A stretch of 64,000 nucleotides of DNA from UBA11222 sp049323435. Its GTDB lineage: Bacteria > Pseudomonadota > Alphaproteobacteria > UBA11222. The stretch is taken from positions 186,001 to 250,000 of the forward strand of contig JBMOMX010000012.1 in NCBI GenBank assembly GCA_049323435.1, in the 5' to 3' direction. Position 1 is the first letter of the stretch. The number at the start of each line of letters is the position of its first letter. A model generated the notes under the pieces. That model saw nothing but the letters and a program-made list of their open reading frames with translations, was not told the DNA's origin and did no database searches. Made by a program: the position numbers and the translations under genes. Positions 26,797-35,918 of this stretch are shown here, in pieces.

Positions 26797-27462
26797 CTAA
26801 GCTGCCGTCATGCGCGCGTCGAGCAATGCAACCTGGCGCTGTAAATAATCGCTGACCTGCTTGCTGAGTTCAGGAATATTAGCCTCGAAAAAATGATTGG
26901 CGCCTTTGACCTTCAGATAGTCAATCTGGATATTTTTCTGAGATGACAATTTATTGACCAGCCTGTCCACGGCCTCGGTAGGCACCACCTGGTCGGCCGT
27001 GCCGTGAATGATTGCCCCGGACACAGGGCACGGCGCCAGAAATGCAAAATCATAATTATTGGCAGGCGGCGCAATGCTGATGAAACCGGAAATTTCAGGA
27101 CGGCGCATCAGCAACTGCATGGCGATCCACGCTCCGAACGAAAACCCCGCAATCCAGCATTGCGGCGCATTTTCGTTAATTTGTTGCAGCCAATCCAGCG
27201 CCGATGCGGCATCGGACAGTTCGCCCAGGCCGTGATCATATTCACCGGTGCTGCGGCCAACGCCCCTGAAATTGAAACGCAGGACGGAAAATTCGTGTTT
27301 TTGAAAGATCTGCCCAACCTGATGCACCACCTTGTTCTGCATGGAGCCGCCATAGAGCGGATGCGGGTGCAAAATCAACGCTATAGGTGCATTGGCCCGG
27401 TTAGCGGGGTAATAACGGCCTTCAATGCGGCCGGCGGGGCCATTGAAAAAGATTTCAGACAT
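26797..27462 (-). CDS. Alpha/beta hydrolase (COG2945-like)
   Basis: The 221-residue protein has the alpha/beta hydrolase fold with a complete triad: S108 in GFSFGA, D157 in HGTADQVVP and H190 in GANHFFE. The oxyanion-side motif is LHPHPLYGGSMQNKVV. This matches the short hydrolases grouped in COG2945 (alpha/beta superfamily, often annotated as dienelactone hydrolase-like). The substrate is unknown. The gene is divergent from iscR; 254 bases separate them, with an IscR-like box in the gap. Confidence 0.87.
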   Translation of the reverse strand: MSEIFFNGPAGRIEGRYYPANRANAPIALILHPHPLYGGSMQNKVVHQVGQIFQKHEFSVLRFNFRGVGRSTGEYDHGLGELSDAASALDWLQQINENAPQCWIAGFSFGAWIAMQLLMRRPEISGFISIAPPANNYDFAFLAPCPVSGAIIHGTADQVVPTEAVDRLVNKLSSQKNIQIDYLKVKGANHFFEANIPELSKQVSDYLQRQVALLDARMTAA

Positions 27463-27565
27463 CTTTTCCGTTTCCTTTCATCAAGTCTGTTTCAGGCAGT
27501 TCCAAGATAGGATAAGTGGGTATTACTTCTTTAAAAATCAATGCCTTATATACAGAATGCACCTA

Positions 27566-27590
27566 ATTCTTGACTTTTTTAGTAGGATGT
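27566..27590 (+). promoter_or_regulatory. Candidate IscR (type 1) binding site over the iscR-suf promoter
   Basis: The 25 bases contain the core TTGACTTTTTTAGT at 27570-27583. They agree at 20 of 25 positions with the enterobacterial type 1 IscR consensus (ATASYYGACTRWWWYAGTCRRSTAT). The TTGACT at 27570-27575 also reads as a -35 element, with a TTAAAA-like -10 about 16 bases on (27591). Binding would therefore block the promoter. The site is 127 bases before the iscR start codon. I infer repression by holo-IscR of its own operon, as in E. coli and other alphaproteobacteria. Confidence 0.6.
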
Positions 27591-27716
27591 TTAAAACTGG
27601 TAAATGTTAATGCGCTGCACTGAACCATTGCGGTGCGTGGTCATATCATATGCGAACCTGAAATTGGCAGAAAAATCTGCATTTGAGCCCCAACACCACA
27701 TAAAAGGGTCCAATCT

Positions 27717-28208
27717 GTGAGATTAAGCACGCGTGGGCGGTATGCCGTCATGGCTATGGTGGATTTGGCGAGTGAGGCCAATATACGGCCTGTGACACTG
27801 GCCGATATTGCCGCGCGCCAGGGCATATCCCTGTCCTATCTGGAACAGCTTTTTGCGAAACTGCGTCAGGGGGGCATCGTGCATAGTGTGCGCGGCCCCG
27901 GCGGCGGGTACCGGCTGGCCAATCCAATGGACCAGATCCGGATTTCAGACATCATTCTGGCCGTGGATGAGCCGATCAAAACGACGCGCTGTCAGACCGG
28001 TTCTTCAAAGGGCTGCACGATCCACAATAGCCGCTGCATGACCCATGATCTCTGGGAAGAATTAGGACGGCAGATTCATATCTATCTCAACTCGGTGTCG
28101 CTGGAGGATGTCGTACTGAAACGGGTTTTGGGCCTGGGCCTATCCATGCCGACGAATTCGGGGCGCGCCCAACCCGGTGCGGATAGTCTGACCGCTGTAG
28201 CCGAGTAG
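27717..28208 (+). CDS. iscR: Fe-S cluster assembly transcription regulator IscR (Rrf2 family)
   Basis: The 163-residue product starts at a GTG (MRLSTRGRYAVMAMVDLASE). It has the Rrf2 winged helix (about 1-80) and three cysteines, C92, C100 and C107, with H110 in MTHDLWEELG, which match the [2Fe-2S] ligands of IscR. Cysteine spacing is slightly wider than in E. coli (x7 and x6 rather than x5 and x5). It is the first gene of the SUF operon and senses cluster status. The tail of about 25 residues after the conserved domain is polar. Confidence 0.93.
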   Translation: MRLSTRGRYAVMAMVDLASEANIRPVTLADIAARQGISLSYLEQLFAKLRQGGIVHSVRGPGGGYRLANPMDQIRISDIILAVDEPIKTTRCQTGSSKGCTIHNSRCMTHDLWEELGRQIHIYLNSVSLEDVVLKRVLGLGLSMPTNSGRAQPGADSLTAVAE

Positions 28209-28215
28209 CCATGCC

Positions 28216-29343
28216 ATGAACCCAGCCCAGCCCATCTATATGGACTATAATGCCACCGCGCCGGTCCGGCCGGAGATCGTGCAGGCCATGACCGAAGCCC
28301 TGCACTATCATGGCAATGCATCCAGTATTCATCATTTCGGCCGGCAGGCCCGCGCGCGCATTGAAACGGCGCGCTATGCGGTTGCGCGTCTGGTGGGCGC
28401 CAGGCCGGAAGAGGTCATTTTCACCAGCGGCGGCACCGAAGCCAATAATCTGGCATTGCGCGGGGTTGCGGCGGAACATGTATATATATCGGCCATCGAG
28501 CATGATTCCGTCATCCGCGCCGCGCCCGCAAAAAGCACGCTGCTTCCCGTTTTGCGGACAGGCATTGCTGATCTGGAAGCATTGGACGCCCTGCTGGGTA
28601 AATCCGCTCAGCCCGCACTGGTCAGCCTGATGCTGGCCAATAACGAAACCGGAATCGTCCAGCCTGTCGCCCAGGCCGCGCAAATCGCCCATGCGCATGG
28701 CGCCTTGCTGCATTGTGACGCAGTGCAGGCAGTTGGAAAAATTCCGGTGGATTGCTCCGCGCTGGGCGCCGATTTTCTGTCTCTGTCAGCGCATAAGTTT
28801 GGCGGGCCGCAGGGCGTTGGCGCACTGATTGTGCGTAATGGTCTGCCGCTTGTTTCCCAGATATACGGCGGCGGGCAGGAGCGCGGCTATCGCGCCGGCA
28901 CAGAAAATGTGGCGGCGCTGGCGGGCTTTGGCATGGCGGCCCAACTTGCATATAATACCGCCTGCACAGAAAATAATCAGATCGCGGCATTACGCGACAT
29001 GCTGGAAAACGCTGTGCAATCGCTGACACCGCAGGCTGTATTTTTTGGGCGCGGCCAGCAGCGCCTGCCCAATACGAGTTGTTTTGCCCTTCCCGGCATA
29101 GAAGCAGCCACTCTGGTCATGAACCTTGATCTGGCGGGTGTAGCCGTCAGCGCGGGCGCCGCCTGTTCATCCGGAAAGGTGGCGCGCCCGGCGGTGCTGA
29201 CTTCCATGGGAGTTGCTGCGGCGCTCGCGGAATCGGCCATTCGCATCAGTCTTGGCTGGGCCAGCCGGCAACAGGATGTGGAAACTTTTCTATCCGTTTG
29301 GAAAATGATCGCCGGGCGCCTATCTATGCGTCAGGCGAGTTGA
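28216..29343 (+). CDS. Cysteine desulfurase, NifS/IscS-like
   Basis: The 375-residue class V aminotransferase begins QPIYMDYNATAPVRPEIVQA, typical of IscS/NifS. The PLP-binding lysine is in SLSAHKFGGPQGV and the active-site cysteine loop is SAGAACSSGKVARP. It removes sulfur from cysteine and hands it on as persulfide. It lies 7 bases after iscR. The operon carries a second desulfurase, SufS, at its far end. Having both in one operon is usual in alphaproteobacteria; this one belongs to the NifS/IscS type. Confidence 0.93.
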   Translation: MNPAQPIYMDYNATAPVRPEIVQAMTEALHYHGNASSIHHFGRQARARIETARYAVARLVGARPEEVIFTSGGTEANNLALRGVAAEHVYISAIEHDSVIRAAPAKSTLLPVLRTGIADLEALDALLGKSAQPALVSLMLANNETGIVQPVAQAAQIAHAHGALLHCDAVQAVGKIPVDCSALGADFLSLSAHKFGGPQGVGALIVRNGLPLVSQIYGGGQERGYRAGTENVAALAGFGMAAQLAYNTACTENNQIAALRDMLENAVQSLTPQAVFFGRGQQRLPNTSCFALPGIEAATLVMNLDLAGVAVSAGAACSSGKVARPAVLTSMGVAAALAESAIRISLGWASRQQDVETFLSVWKMIAGRLSMRQAS

Positions 29344-29352
29344 GGTACCAGT

Positions 29353-30807
29353 ATGAGTGCGCTGCCAGAAACTATCCGGACTGTTGCTGAAGCCAGTGAA
29401 ACCTATAAGCATGGTTTCGTGACCGGCATTGAATCGGAATATGCCCCCAAAGGGTTGAACGAGGATATTGTCCGCTTCATTTCCGACAAAAAAGGCGAAC
29501 CGGAATGGATGCTGGAATGGCGCTTGCGCGCTTATCGCCGCTGGCTGACCATGAAAGAGCCAGGCTGGGCCAAAGTCAACTTTCCGCAGATTGATTATCA
29601 GGACGCCTATTATTACGCCGCCCCCAAGGGGTTTGGTTCGCGCCCCAAAACACTGGACGAAGTGGATCCCGAACTGCTGCGCACCTATGAAAAGCTGGGC
29701 ATCCCGTTGAACGAACGTCTGCTGCTGGCAGGCGTGGCTGTTGATGCCGTGTTTGACAGTGTTTCGGTCGTCACCACCTTCAAGGAAAGGCTGCGTGAAG
29801 CAGGCGTGATTTTCTGTTCCATATCCGAGGCAGTGCAGGACCACCCGGAAATGATAAAAAAATATCTGGGGTCAGTTGTTCCTTATGCGGATAATTTTCA
29901 CGCTACGCTTAATTCCGCCGTGTTCAGCGATGGCACTTTTGTCTATATCCCGCCCGGCGTGCGTTGCCCGATGGAGCTGTCCACCTATTTCCGTATCAAT
30001 GCGGCCAATACCGGGCAGTTTGAGCGCACGCTGATCATTGCCGGCGAAGGTTCCTATGTCAGCTATCTGGAAGGTTGCACCGCGCCCATGCGCGATGAAA
30101 ACCAGTTGCACGCCGCAGTGGTGGAGCTAGTGGCACTGGACGATGCGGAAATCAAATATTCGACCGTGCAAAACTGGTATCCGGGCGACAAGGATGGGCG
30201 CGGCGGGATTTATAATTTCGTCACCAAGCGCGGTATCTGCCGCGGGCGCAATTCAAAAATATCCTGGACTCAGGTGGAAACCGGATCGGCCATTACCTGG
30301 AAATATCCAAGCTGCATTCTGCAAGGCGATAATTCGACGGGTGAATTTTACTCCATCGCCATTACCAACAATCATCAGCAGGCCGATACCGGCACCAAGA
30401 TGATCCATCTCGGGCGCAACACGACCAGCCGCATCGTGGCCAAAGGCATTTCAGCGGGCGCCAGCCAGTCCACCTATCGCGGATTGGTCAGTATACATCC
30501 CAAAGCGGAAGGCGCGCGTAACCACACACAGTGCGACTCGCTGCTGATAGGCGACAAATGCGGTGCGCACACCATTCCCTATATTGAGGTGCGCAATCCC
30601 ACGGCCCAGGTGGAACATGAAGCGACCACGTCAAAACTGAGCGAAGACCAGTTATTCTATTGCCGTCAGCGCGGCCTGGATGCGGAAAGCGCGGTGGCGC
30701 TGCTGGTCAATGGTTTTTGCCGTGAAGTGTTACAGCATCTGCCAATGGAATTTGCCGTCGAAGCGCAAAAACTGGTCGGTGTAAGTTTAGAAGGCAGTGT
30801 CGGGTAA
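29353..30807 (+). CDS. sufB: Fe-S cluster assembly scaffold SufB
   Basis: The 484-residue product is a full-length SufB, with conserved MRDENQLHAAVVELVALDDA and the C-terminal CDSLLIGDKCGAHTIPYIEV region. The latter cysteine and the beta-helix core form the cluster assembly site with SufD. The start ATG has a GAGGT site 6 bases upstream. It forms the SufBC2D complex with the next two genes and builds clusters de novo. Confidence 0.97.
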   Translation: MSALPETIRTVAEASETYKHGFVTGIESEYAPKGLNEDIVRFISDKKGEPEWMLEWRLRAYRRWLTMKEPGWAKVNFPQIDYQDAYYYAAPKGFGSRPKTLDEVDPELLRTYEKLGIPLNERLLLAGVAVDAVFDSVSVVTTFKERLREAGVIFCSISEAVQDHPEMIKKYLGSVVPYADNFHATLNSAVFSDGTFVYIPPGVRCPMELSTYFRINAANTGQFERTLIIAGEGSYVSYLEGCTAPMRDENQLHAAVVELVALDDAEIKYSTVQNWYPGDKDGRGGIYNFVTKRGICRGRNSKISWTQVETGSAITWKYPSCILQGDNSTGEFYSIAITNNHQQADTGTKMIHLGRNTTSRIVAKGISAGASQSTYRGLVSIHPKAEGARNHTQCDSLLIGDKCGAHTIPYIEVRNPTAQVEHEATTSKLSEDQLFYCRQRGLDAESAVALLVNGFCREVLQHLPMEFAVEAQKLVGVSLEGSVG

Positions 30808-30808
30808 A

Positions 30809-31564
30809 ATGAGCAAGCTTATACTGGAAATCAGAAATCTGCATGTGTCGGCCGGCGGGCAGGAAATTCTGCGCGGTATTGATCTGGTTGTAAATTCAGG
30901 CGAGGTGCATGCCATTATGGGGCCTAACGGTTCCGGCAAAAGCACATTGTCCTATATTCTGGCTGGCCGCCCCGGATATGAAATTACACAGGGCAGTATA
31001 AGCTATTTTGACGAAGACCTTACCGCCATGCTGCCCGAGGCGCGCGCAGCGAAAGGAATTTTTCTTGGCTTCCAATATCCGGTGGAAATACCCGGCGTTG
31101 CGACCATGACCTTCTTGAAACATGCAATAAATGCGCAGCGCAAAACGCGCGGCGAAGAAGAATTGGACGCGATGGGCGTCATGAAGCTGGTGCAGCGCGA
31201 GGCGGGTAAACTGAAAATTTCCGCCGACATGCTGAAACGCCCGGTTAATACGGGGTTTTCCGGCGGCGAAAAAAAACGCTGCGAAATTTTACAGATGGCG
31301 GTTTTACAACCCCGGCTGGCTGTTCTGGATGAAACGGATTCCGGTCTTGATGTTGATGCGCTGCGTCTGGTTGGCGATGGCGTCACCGCATTGCGTGCGC
31401 CGGATCGCGCGATGATTGTCATCACGCATTATCAGCGGCTGCTGGATCATATTGTACCGGACTTCGTGCATGTGCTGGCCAAGGGTAAAATTCAGCGCAG
31501 CGGCGGCAAGGAACTGGCGCATGAACTGGACCGCGAAGGTTATGGTGAAGCAGTCAATGGCTGA
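30809..31564 (+). CDS. sufC: Fe-S cluster assembly ATPase SufC
   Basis: The ATG at 30809, one base after the sufB stop, gives 251 residues. An ABC ATPase with Walker A GPNGSGKST, signature SGGEKKR and Walker B AVLDETDSGLDVDAL; the SufC-specific D-E-T/D-S-G-L-D pattern is clear. It powers the SufBCD scaffold. Its stop overlaps the sufD start by 8 bases. Confidence 0.97.
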   Translation: MSKLILEIRNLHVSAGGQEILRGIDLVVNSGEVHAIMGPNGSGKSTLSYILAGRPGYEITQGSISYFDEDLTAMLPEARAAKGIFLGFQYPVEIPGVATMTFLKHAINAQRKTRGEEELDAMGVMKLVQREAGKLKISADMLKRPVNTGFSGGEKKRCEILQMAVLQPRLAVLDETDSGLDVDALRLVGDGVTALRAPDRAMIVITHYQRLLDHIVPDFVHVLAKGKIQRSGGKELAHELDREGYGEAVNG

Positions 31565-32864
31565 AATCGCAACATTGGAGCATGCGCTGCTGGATATGGT
31601 GAAAGCGCAGGAGGCCGGGCTGACATCGCTTTCGCCGCGCCTTCGCGCCTTACGTCGTAATGCGGCCCAACATTTCTCGGAAAAAGGGTTCCCGGCGCGG
31701 CAGGATGAAGCCTGGCGATGGACGGATTTATCGCTATTGCGTGAACCGTCTCCTGCCGCTGTGAAGTTCCCGGCCGAACCTGCAAAAATGGATGGGCCAT
31801 TTGCAGGGCTTGATGCCTGGCGGATGTTTTTTGTGAACGGTGAATTGCAAACATCCGCAAGCGATCTGCCCCCGGGTGTCTGTGCGCAATCTTTGCGCAC
31901 CGCATTGCAACAGGATGAATCACTGGCAGACCAGTTGGGCGATTGCGCCGGCTCTCCCTTCCTGGCGCTTAATACCGCGCTGTTGAATGATGGCGCCTAT
32001 ATTCGTATTGCGGCGGATATACAGGTTGCAAAACCTCTGCATCTGGTTTTTTTCAATACCGCCAATGCGCAGATCCGCAATCTCATTGTGCTTGAACCGC
32101 GCGCATCCGCAACGCTGCTGGAAACGCATTATGGCCCGGCAGGGGCGGATTATTTTGTCAATAGCGCGAGTGATGTTCAACTTGGCCCGCGCGCGCGGCT
32201 GGCCCATTACCGCGACCAGGCGGAAAGCCGGAACGCGCTGCATTTTTATTTTCTGAATATCCGGCAGGACGCACAGACACATTATGACGGCTTTACCTTG
32301 ACCTGCGGCGCACGCCTTTCGCGCCTGGAAACGCATGTGGAAATCGCGGGCAGTGATGCGCAATGCAACCTTAACGGCGTCAGCATTCTGAACGGATCGC
32401 AGAATGGTGACATAACCTGCGTCATGAACCATCTCGCACCGGCGAGCAACAGCCGGCAAATGTTTCGCTCCGTCCTGGATGGTAAAACCCGTGGCATATT
32501 TCAGGGCCTGATCCGGGTGGCGAAACCCGCCCAGCGCACCGATGCCACGCAGCAGATCAAAGCCATGCTGTTATCGCCGCATGCCGTGCAAAATTCCAAA
32601 CCGGAACTGGAGATTTTTGCGGATGATGTGAAATGCGCACATGGCGCGTCGGTTGGGCAACTGGATGAAGCGGCGCTGTTTTATCTGCGCGCGCGCGGGA
32701 TAGAAGCGGCGCAGGCGCGGGCCTTGCTGACCGGTGCATTTCTTGGCGATGCCGTGGCGCAGATACAGGGCGGCGAAGCGCTGCCTGCGGCGCAAATTCA
32801 GCAAAACATCCAGGCCGCAATTGATGCGCGCCTGGCGCAGGTCATGGTGACTGAAAATGTCTGA
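31557..32864 (+). CDS. sufD: Fe-S cluster assembly protein SufD
   Basis: The ATG at 31557 overlaps the end of sufC and gives a 435-residue protein (MAEIATLEHALLDMVKAQEA). The frame is open further upstream inside sufC but that part is only antisense-free overlap. Family features include QDEAWRWTDLSLL and, near the end, CAHGASVGQLDEAALFYLRA, where the conserved histidine of SufD sits. It pairs with SufB. The sufS start overlaps its stop by 8 bases. Confidence 0.95.
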   Translation: MAEIATLEHALLDMVKAQEAGLTSLSPRLRALRRNAAQHFSEKGFPARQDEAWRWTDLSLLREPSPAAVKFPAEPAKMDGPFAGLDAWRMFFVNGELQTSASDLPPGVCAQSLRTALQQDESLADQLGDCAGSPFLALNTALLNDGAYIRIAADIQVAKPLHLVFFNTANAQIRNLIVLEPRASATLLETHYGPAGADYFVNSASDVQLGPRARLAHYRDQAESRNALHFYFLNIRQDAQTHYDGFTLTCGARLSRLETHVEIAGSDAQCNLNGVSILNGSQNGDITCVMNHLAPASNSRQMFRSVLDGKTRGIFQGLIRVAKPAQRTDATQQIKAMLLSPHAVQNSKPELEIFADDVKCAHGASVGQLDEAALFYLRARGIEAAQARALLTGAFLGDAVAQIQGGEALPAAQIQQNIQAAIDARLAQVMVTENV

Positions 32865-34116
32865 GCCCGTAAAAAACCGCCCGGATAAAGCGGCCGCCGG
32901 GTTCGACGTGGCGCATGCCCGCGCGCAATTTCCAATTCTGCAAACCCAGGCGAACGGCAAGCCGCTGGTTTATTTCGATAATGCCGCATCGGCGCAAAAA
33001 CCGGAAACGGTACTGCATGCGCTGGATAACAGCTATCGCACCAGTTACGCCAATATTCACCGCGGCGCACATTATCTCAGTATGCTGGCCACAGAAAAAT
33101 ATGAAGCGGCGCGGGAAAGTGTGCGCGGATTTTTGAATGCGCGTGAAACATCGGAAATAATTTTTACCAGCAATGCAACCTCTGCGCTTAATCTTGTGGC
33201 GTCGAGCTTTGCCCGTCCGCGCGTCACGCAAGGCGATGAAATCATCCTTTCCGTGATGGAACATCATTCCAACATTGTCCCCTGGCATTTTTTGCGCGCA
33301 GATAAAGGCGCCGTACTGAAATGGATTCCAGTGGACGGGCGCGGCGAATTGCAACTGGATGAATTTGAAAAGCTGTTATCGCCGCGCACAAAACTGGTGA
33401 CCATAACCCATGTGTCCAACGTACTGGGCACGGTGACGCCGGTTAAGGAAATAATCCGGCTGGCCCATGCGCAGGGTGTGCCGGTGATGGTTGATGGCAG
33501 CCAGGCGGTGCCCCATCTGCCTGTTGACGTGCAGGATCTGGATTGCGATTTTTACGCCTTTACCGGTCACAAACTTTATGGGCCAACCGGCATTGGCGTA
33601 TTGTATGGCAAGGCGGCGCATCTGGGCGCCATGCCGCCTTTTCTTGGGGGCGGCGAGATGATCAGCCAGGTCACCCAGAACACTGTGACCTATGCCGACC
33701 CGCCCTTCCGTTTTGAAGCGGGCACCATGCCTATCGTGCAGGCTATCGGCCTGGGCGCGGCGATTGATTTCGTGCAATCGCTGGATCGCGCAGCCGTCGC
33801 TGCGCATGAAAAATCATTGCTGGATTACGCCACCGGGCGCTTGTCGGAGATCAATCAGCTTACCATATATGGCCAGGCGCGCGAAAAGGGCGCAATCCTG
33901 TCATTTGGCATTGACGGCATTCATCCGCATGATATCGCCACGATCATTGATCAATCCGGCGTTGCGGTGCGCTCGGGCCAGCATTGCGCGGAACCGCTGA
34001 TGCGGCATCTTGGCGTTACCGCAACCGCGCGGGCCTCGTTTGCTTTATATAATACAATTGAAGAGGTCGATATTCTGGTGCGCGCACTCGAAAATTGCCG
34101 CAAATTATTCGGTTAG
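32857..34116 (+). CDS. sufS: Cysteine desulfurase SufS
   Basis: The 419-residue product is the group II (SufS/CsdA) type. The PLP lysine is in FYAFTGHKLYGPTGIGVLYG and the catalytic cysteine in VAVRSGQHCAEPLMRHLGV, the short-loop motif of SufS. It supplies sulfur to SufBCD. No sufE or sufU is visible in the window, so either the SufE partner lies elsewhere or the IscS-like enzyme upstream takes part. Confidence 0.96.
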   Translation: MSEPVKNRPDKAAAGFDVAHARAQFPILQTQANGKPLVYFDNAASAQKPETVLHALDNSYRTSYANIHRGAHYLSMLATEKYEAARESVRGFLNARETSEIIFTSNATSALNLVASSFARPRVTQGDEIILSVMEHHSNIVPWHFLRADKGAVLKWIPVDGRGELQLDEFEKLLSPRTKLVTITHVSNVLGTVTPVKEIIRLAHAQGVPVMVDGSQAVPHLPVDVQDLDCDFYAFTGHKLYGPTGIGVLYGKAAHLGAMPPFLGGGEMISQVTQNTVTYADPPFRFEAGTMPIVQAIGLGAAIDFVQSLDRAAVAAHEKSLLDYATGRLSEINQLTIYGQAREKGAILSFGIDGIHPHDIATIIDQSGVAVRSGQHCAEPLMRHLGVTATARASFALYNTIEEVDILVRALENCRKLFG

Positions 34117-34134
34117 ACGAAACAGGTACGTAAA

Positions 34135-34509
34135 ATGGATATGGAACAGGAAACGGTAAAGGCGAATGCAGAAACTGGCGCGGATGCGTCAGCATCTGTT
34201 GACCCGCATCTGCTGCACGATCCCGTCGTCGCCGCCATCAAAACGGTTTATGATCCGGAAATTCCTGTTGATATCTATGAGCTTGGGCTGATTTACCGCC
34301 TGGATATCAATGAACAGGGCATGGTCGATATTGACATGACCTTGACCGCGCCCGCCTGCCCGGTTGCCGGTGAAATGCCAATTTGGGTGCGTGATGCGGT
34401 CATTCAGGTTTCCGGTGTGCGTGGATGTGAAGTGAATATGGTGTTCGACCCGCCCTGGGATAAGTCACGCATGTCGGACGAAGCGCAAGTTGCGCTGGAT
34501 ATGTTTTGA
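34135..34509 (+). CDS. sufT: SUF-associated MIP18/DUF59 protein SufT
   Basis: The 124-residue product has an approximately 25-residue polar leader, then a DUF59 (MIP18-like) domain with VYDPEIPVDIYELGLIYRLD and TLTAPACPVAGEMP, the cysteine of which is conserved. SufT proteins help deliver or mature Fe-S clusters. Its place after sufS in the operon supports the name. Confidence 0.93.
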   Translation: MDMEQETVKANAETGADASASVDPHLLHDPVVAAIKTVYDPEIPVDIYELGLIYRLDINEQGMVDIDMTLTAPACPVAGEMPIWVRDAVIQVSGVRGCEVNMVFDPPWDKSRMSDEAQVALDMF

Positions 34510-34524
34510 ACACGGAGAACAGTA

Positions 34525-34908
34525 ATGGCGATTGAAATGACCCGCAGCAGTTCCGGCAAGCCCCCGCGCGCGCGCCCGAAAGCCATTACCTTGAGCGATG
34601 CCGCCGCCAGCCGTGTTAAAGAAATAATGGCGCGCGCCGATGGCAAATATGTCGGCGTGCGTATCAGCGTTAAAAACACGGGATGCGCGGGCATGTCCTA
34701 TGCAATGGAATATGCGTCGGAACTGAACCCGCTGGATGAAAAGGTCGAAGACAAGGATGTTACCATTCTGATTGATCCAAAGGCCGTACTGTTTCTGATC
34801 GGCACCGAGATGGATTATAAAATGGATAAATTCGAATCCGGCTTTGTGTTCAAAAATCCGAACGCGGTGGACACTTGCGGCTGCGGTGAATCCTTCCGCG
34901 TCAGCTGA
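34525..34908 (+). CDS. sufA: A-type Fe-S carrier SufA/IscA-like
   Basis: The 127-residue protein is an A-type carrier with cysteines C54 (NTGCAGMSY), C118 and C120 (DTCGCGESF), the three ligands of the family. An approximately 20-residue basic N-terminus precedes the core. It would receive clusters from SufBCD and pass them to target proteins. It is the last clear suf gene. Confidence 0.94.
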   Translation: MAIEMTRSSSGKPPRARPKAITLSDAAASRVKEIMARADGKYVGVRISVKNTGCAGMSYAMEYASELNPLDEKVEDKDVTILIDPKAVLFLIGTEMDYKMDKFESGFVFKNPNAVDTCGCGESFRVS

Positions 34909-34916
34909 CACCGGTA

Positions 34917-35282
34917 ATGGCCGTCAGCGAAAATTATCGCGAATATGTGCGCGAATTATTCACCGCACTTGGCGGCATCCGCATCCGCGGCATGTTTGGC
35001 GGCGCAGGCATTTTCCGCGATGATCTGATGTTCGGGCTGATCATTGAGGATCAGATATATCTGAAAGTGGACGATTTTAATCGTGCGGCTTTTGAAGGCG
35101 CCGGTCAGGGGCCGTTTCTGTATGAACGCAAGGGCGGCCGCACCGTGGCCATGTCCTATTACCCAATCCCGGAAGCATTGTACGACGATCCGGACGAATT
35201 GTCCGAATGGGCAAGGCAGGCCTTTGCCGCCGCACAACGCGGCGCAAAGCAAAGTCCCGCACGCCGCCGGAAGAAAAAATAA
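34917..35282 (+). CDS. TfoX/Sxy N-terminal domain protein
   Basis: The 121-residue product is a single TfoX N-terminal domain: LGGIRIRGMFGGAGIFRDDL and then the KVDDFNRAAFEGAGQGPFLY region. The C-terminal TfoX domain is absent, and the tail is Arg/Lys-rich. The start lies 8 bases after sufA, so it is probably cotranscribed, but a link to Fe-S assembly is not known. The function of single-domain members outside natural competence is unclear. It converges with the YceI gene; only 4 bases separate the stops. Confidence 0.85.
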   Translation: MAVSENYREYVRELFTALGGIRIRGMFGGAGIFRDDLMFGLIIEDQIYLKVDDFNRAAFEGAGQGPFLYERKGGRTVAMSYYPIPEALYDDPDELSEWARQAFAAAQRGAKQSPARRRKKK

Positions 35283-35286
35283 TTTC

Positions 35287-35886
35287 TTACGGCTGCTTTA
35301 TCGCATCCACTTCTATGATGATTTCGACATCATCCCCCAGAAGCGGCGTGCCATAAGCCATGCCGAATTCCGAACGCTTTAATGTGCCGCGCGCGGAAAA
35401 ACCGGCCACAATTTTGGTTTTCGTGGGGTCCATCGGGTTTGGCCCGGCATTCACCAGTGTCACATCAAGCGGAACTGGTTTTGTCACCCCATGCATCGTC
35501 AAATCACCCGTGACGATTGCCGTCTTCTCGCCTGTCTGCTTCACGGATGTGCTTTTATAGATAAGCGTGGGATATTTGGTAACATCGAAAAAATCGCCGC
35601 CGCGCAGATGCTCATCACGTTTTGCGTGATTGGTGTCTAGACTGGCTGCGTCAATGGTCACAACCACCGATGATTTTTCCGGCGCATCCGCATCCAATGT
35701 AAAGGCGCCCTCCATAGTATTGAAGCGCCCGAAGGTTTTGGAAAAACCAAGATGCGAAACCCCAAACAAAATACTGGCATGCGTTGGGTCCAGAAGAAAT
35801 TTTTCCGCCGCTTGCGCTGGCTGCGCCAGCGCCGCCAGGGCAAATATCACTCCGCCGATTACAATATCCGTTTTCATGTCACGCAT
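35287..35886 (-). CDS. Periplasmic YceI-family protein
   Basis: A 199-residue protein with a signal peptide (cut after about PAQA, residue 26) and one YceI domain, a lipocalin-like barrel that holds polyisoprenoids in characterised members. Features: DPTHASILFGVSHLGFSKTF and YPTLIYKSTSVKQTGEKTAI. Two possible ATGs (35886 and 35877) exist; the first has the better-spaced GGGGAG. It follows the b561-YceI fusion gene by 32 bases, so the organism has a free and a fused YceI from the same operon. Confidence 0.92.
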   Translation of the reverse strand: MRDMKTDIVIGGVIFALAALAQPAQAAEKFLLDPTHASILFGVSHLGFSKTFGRFNTMEGAFTLDADAPEKSSVVVTIDAASLDTNHAKRDEHLRGGDFFDVTKYPTLIYKSTSVKQTGEKTAIVTGDLTMHGVTKPVPLDVTLVNAGPNPMDPTKTKIVAGFSARGTLKRSEFGMAYGTPLLGDDVEIIIEVDAIKQP

Positions 35887-35918
35887 GCCGTTCTCTCCCC
35901 GTTGGTTTCAAGCTCTGG

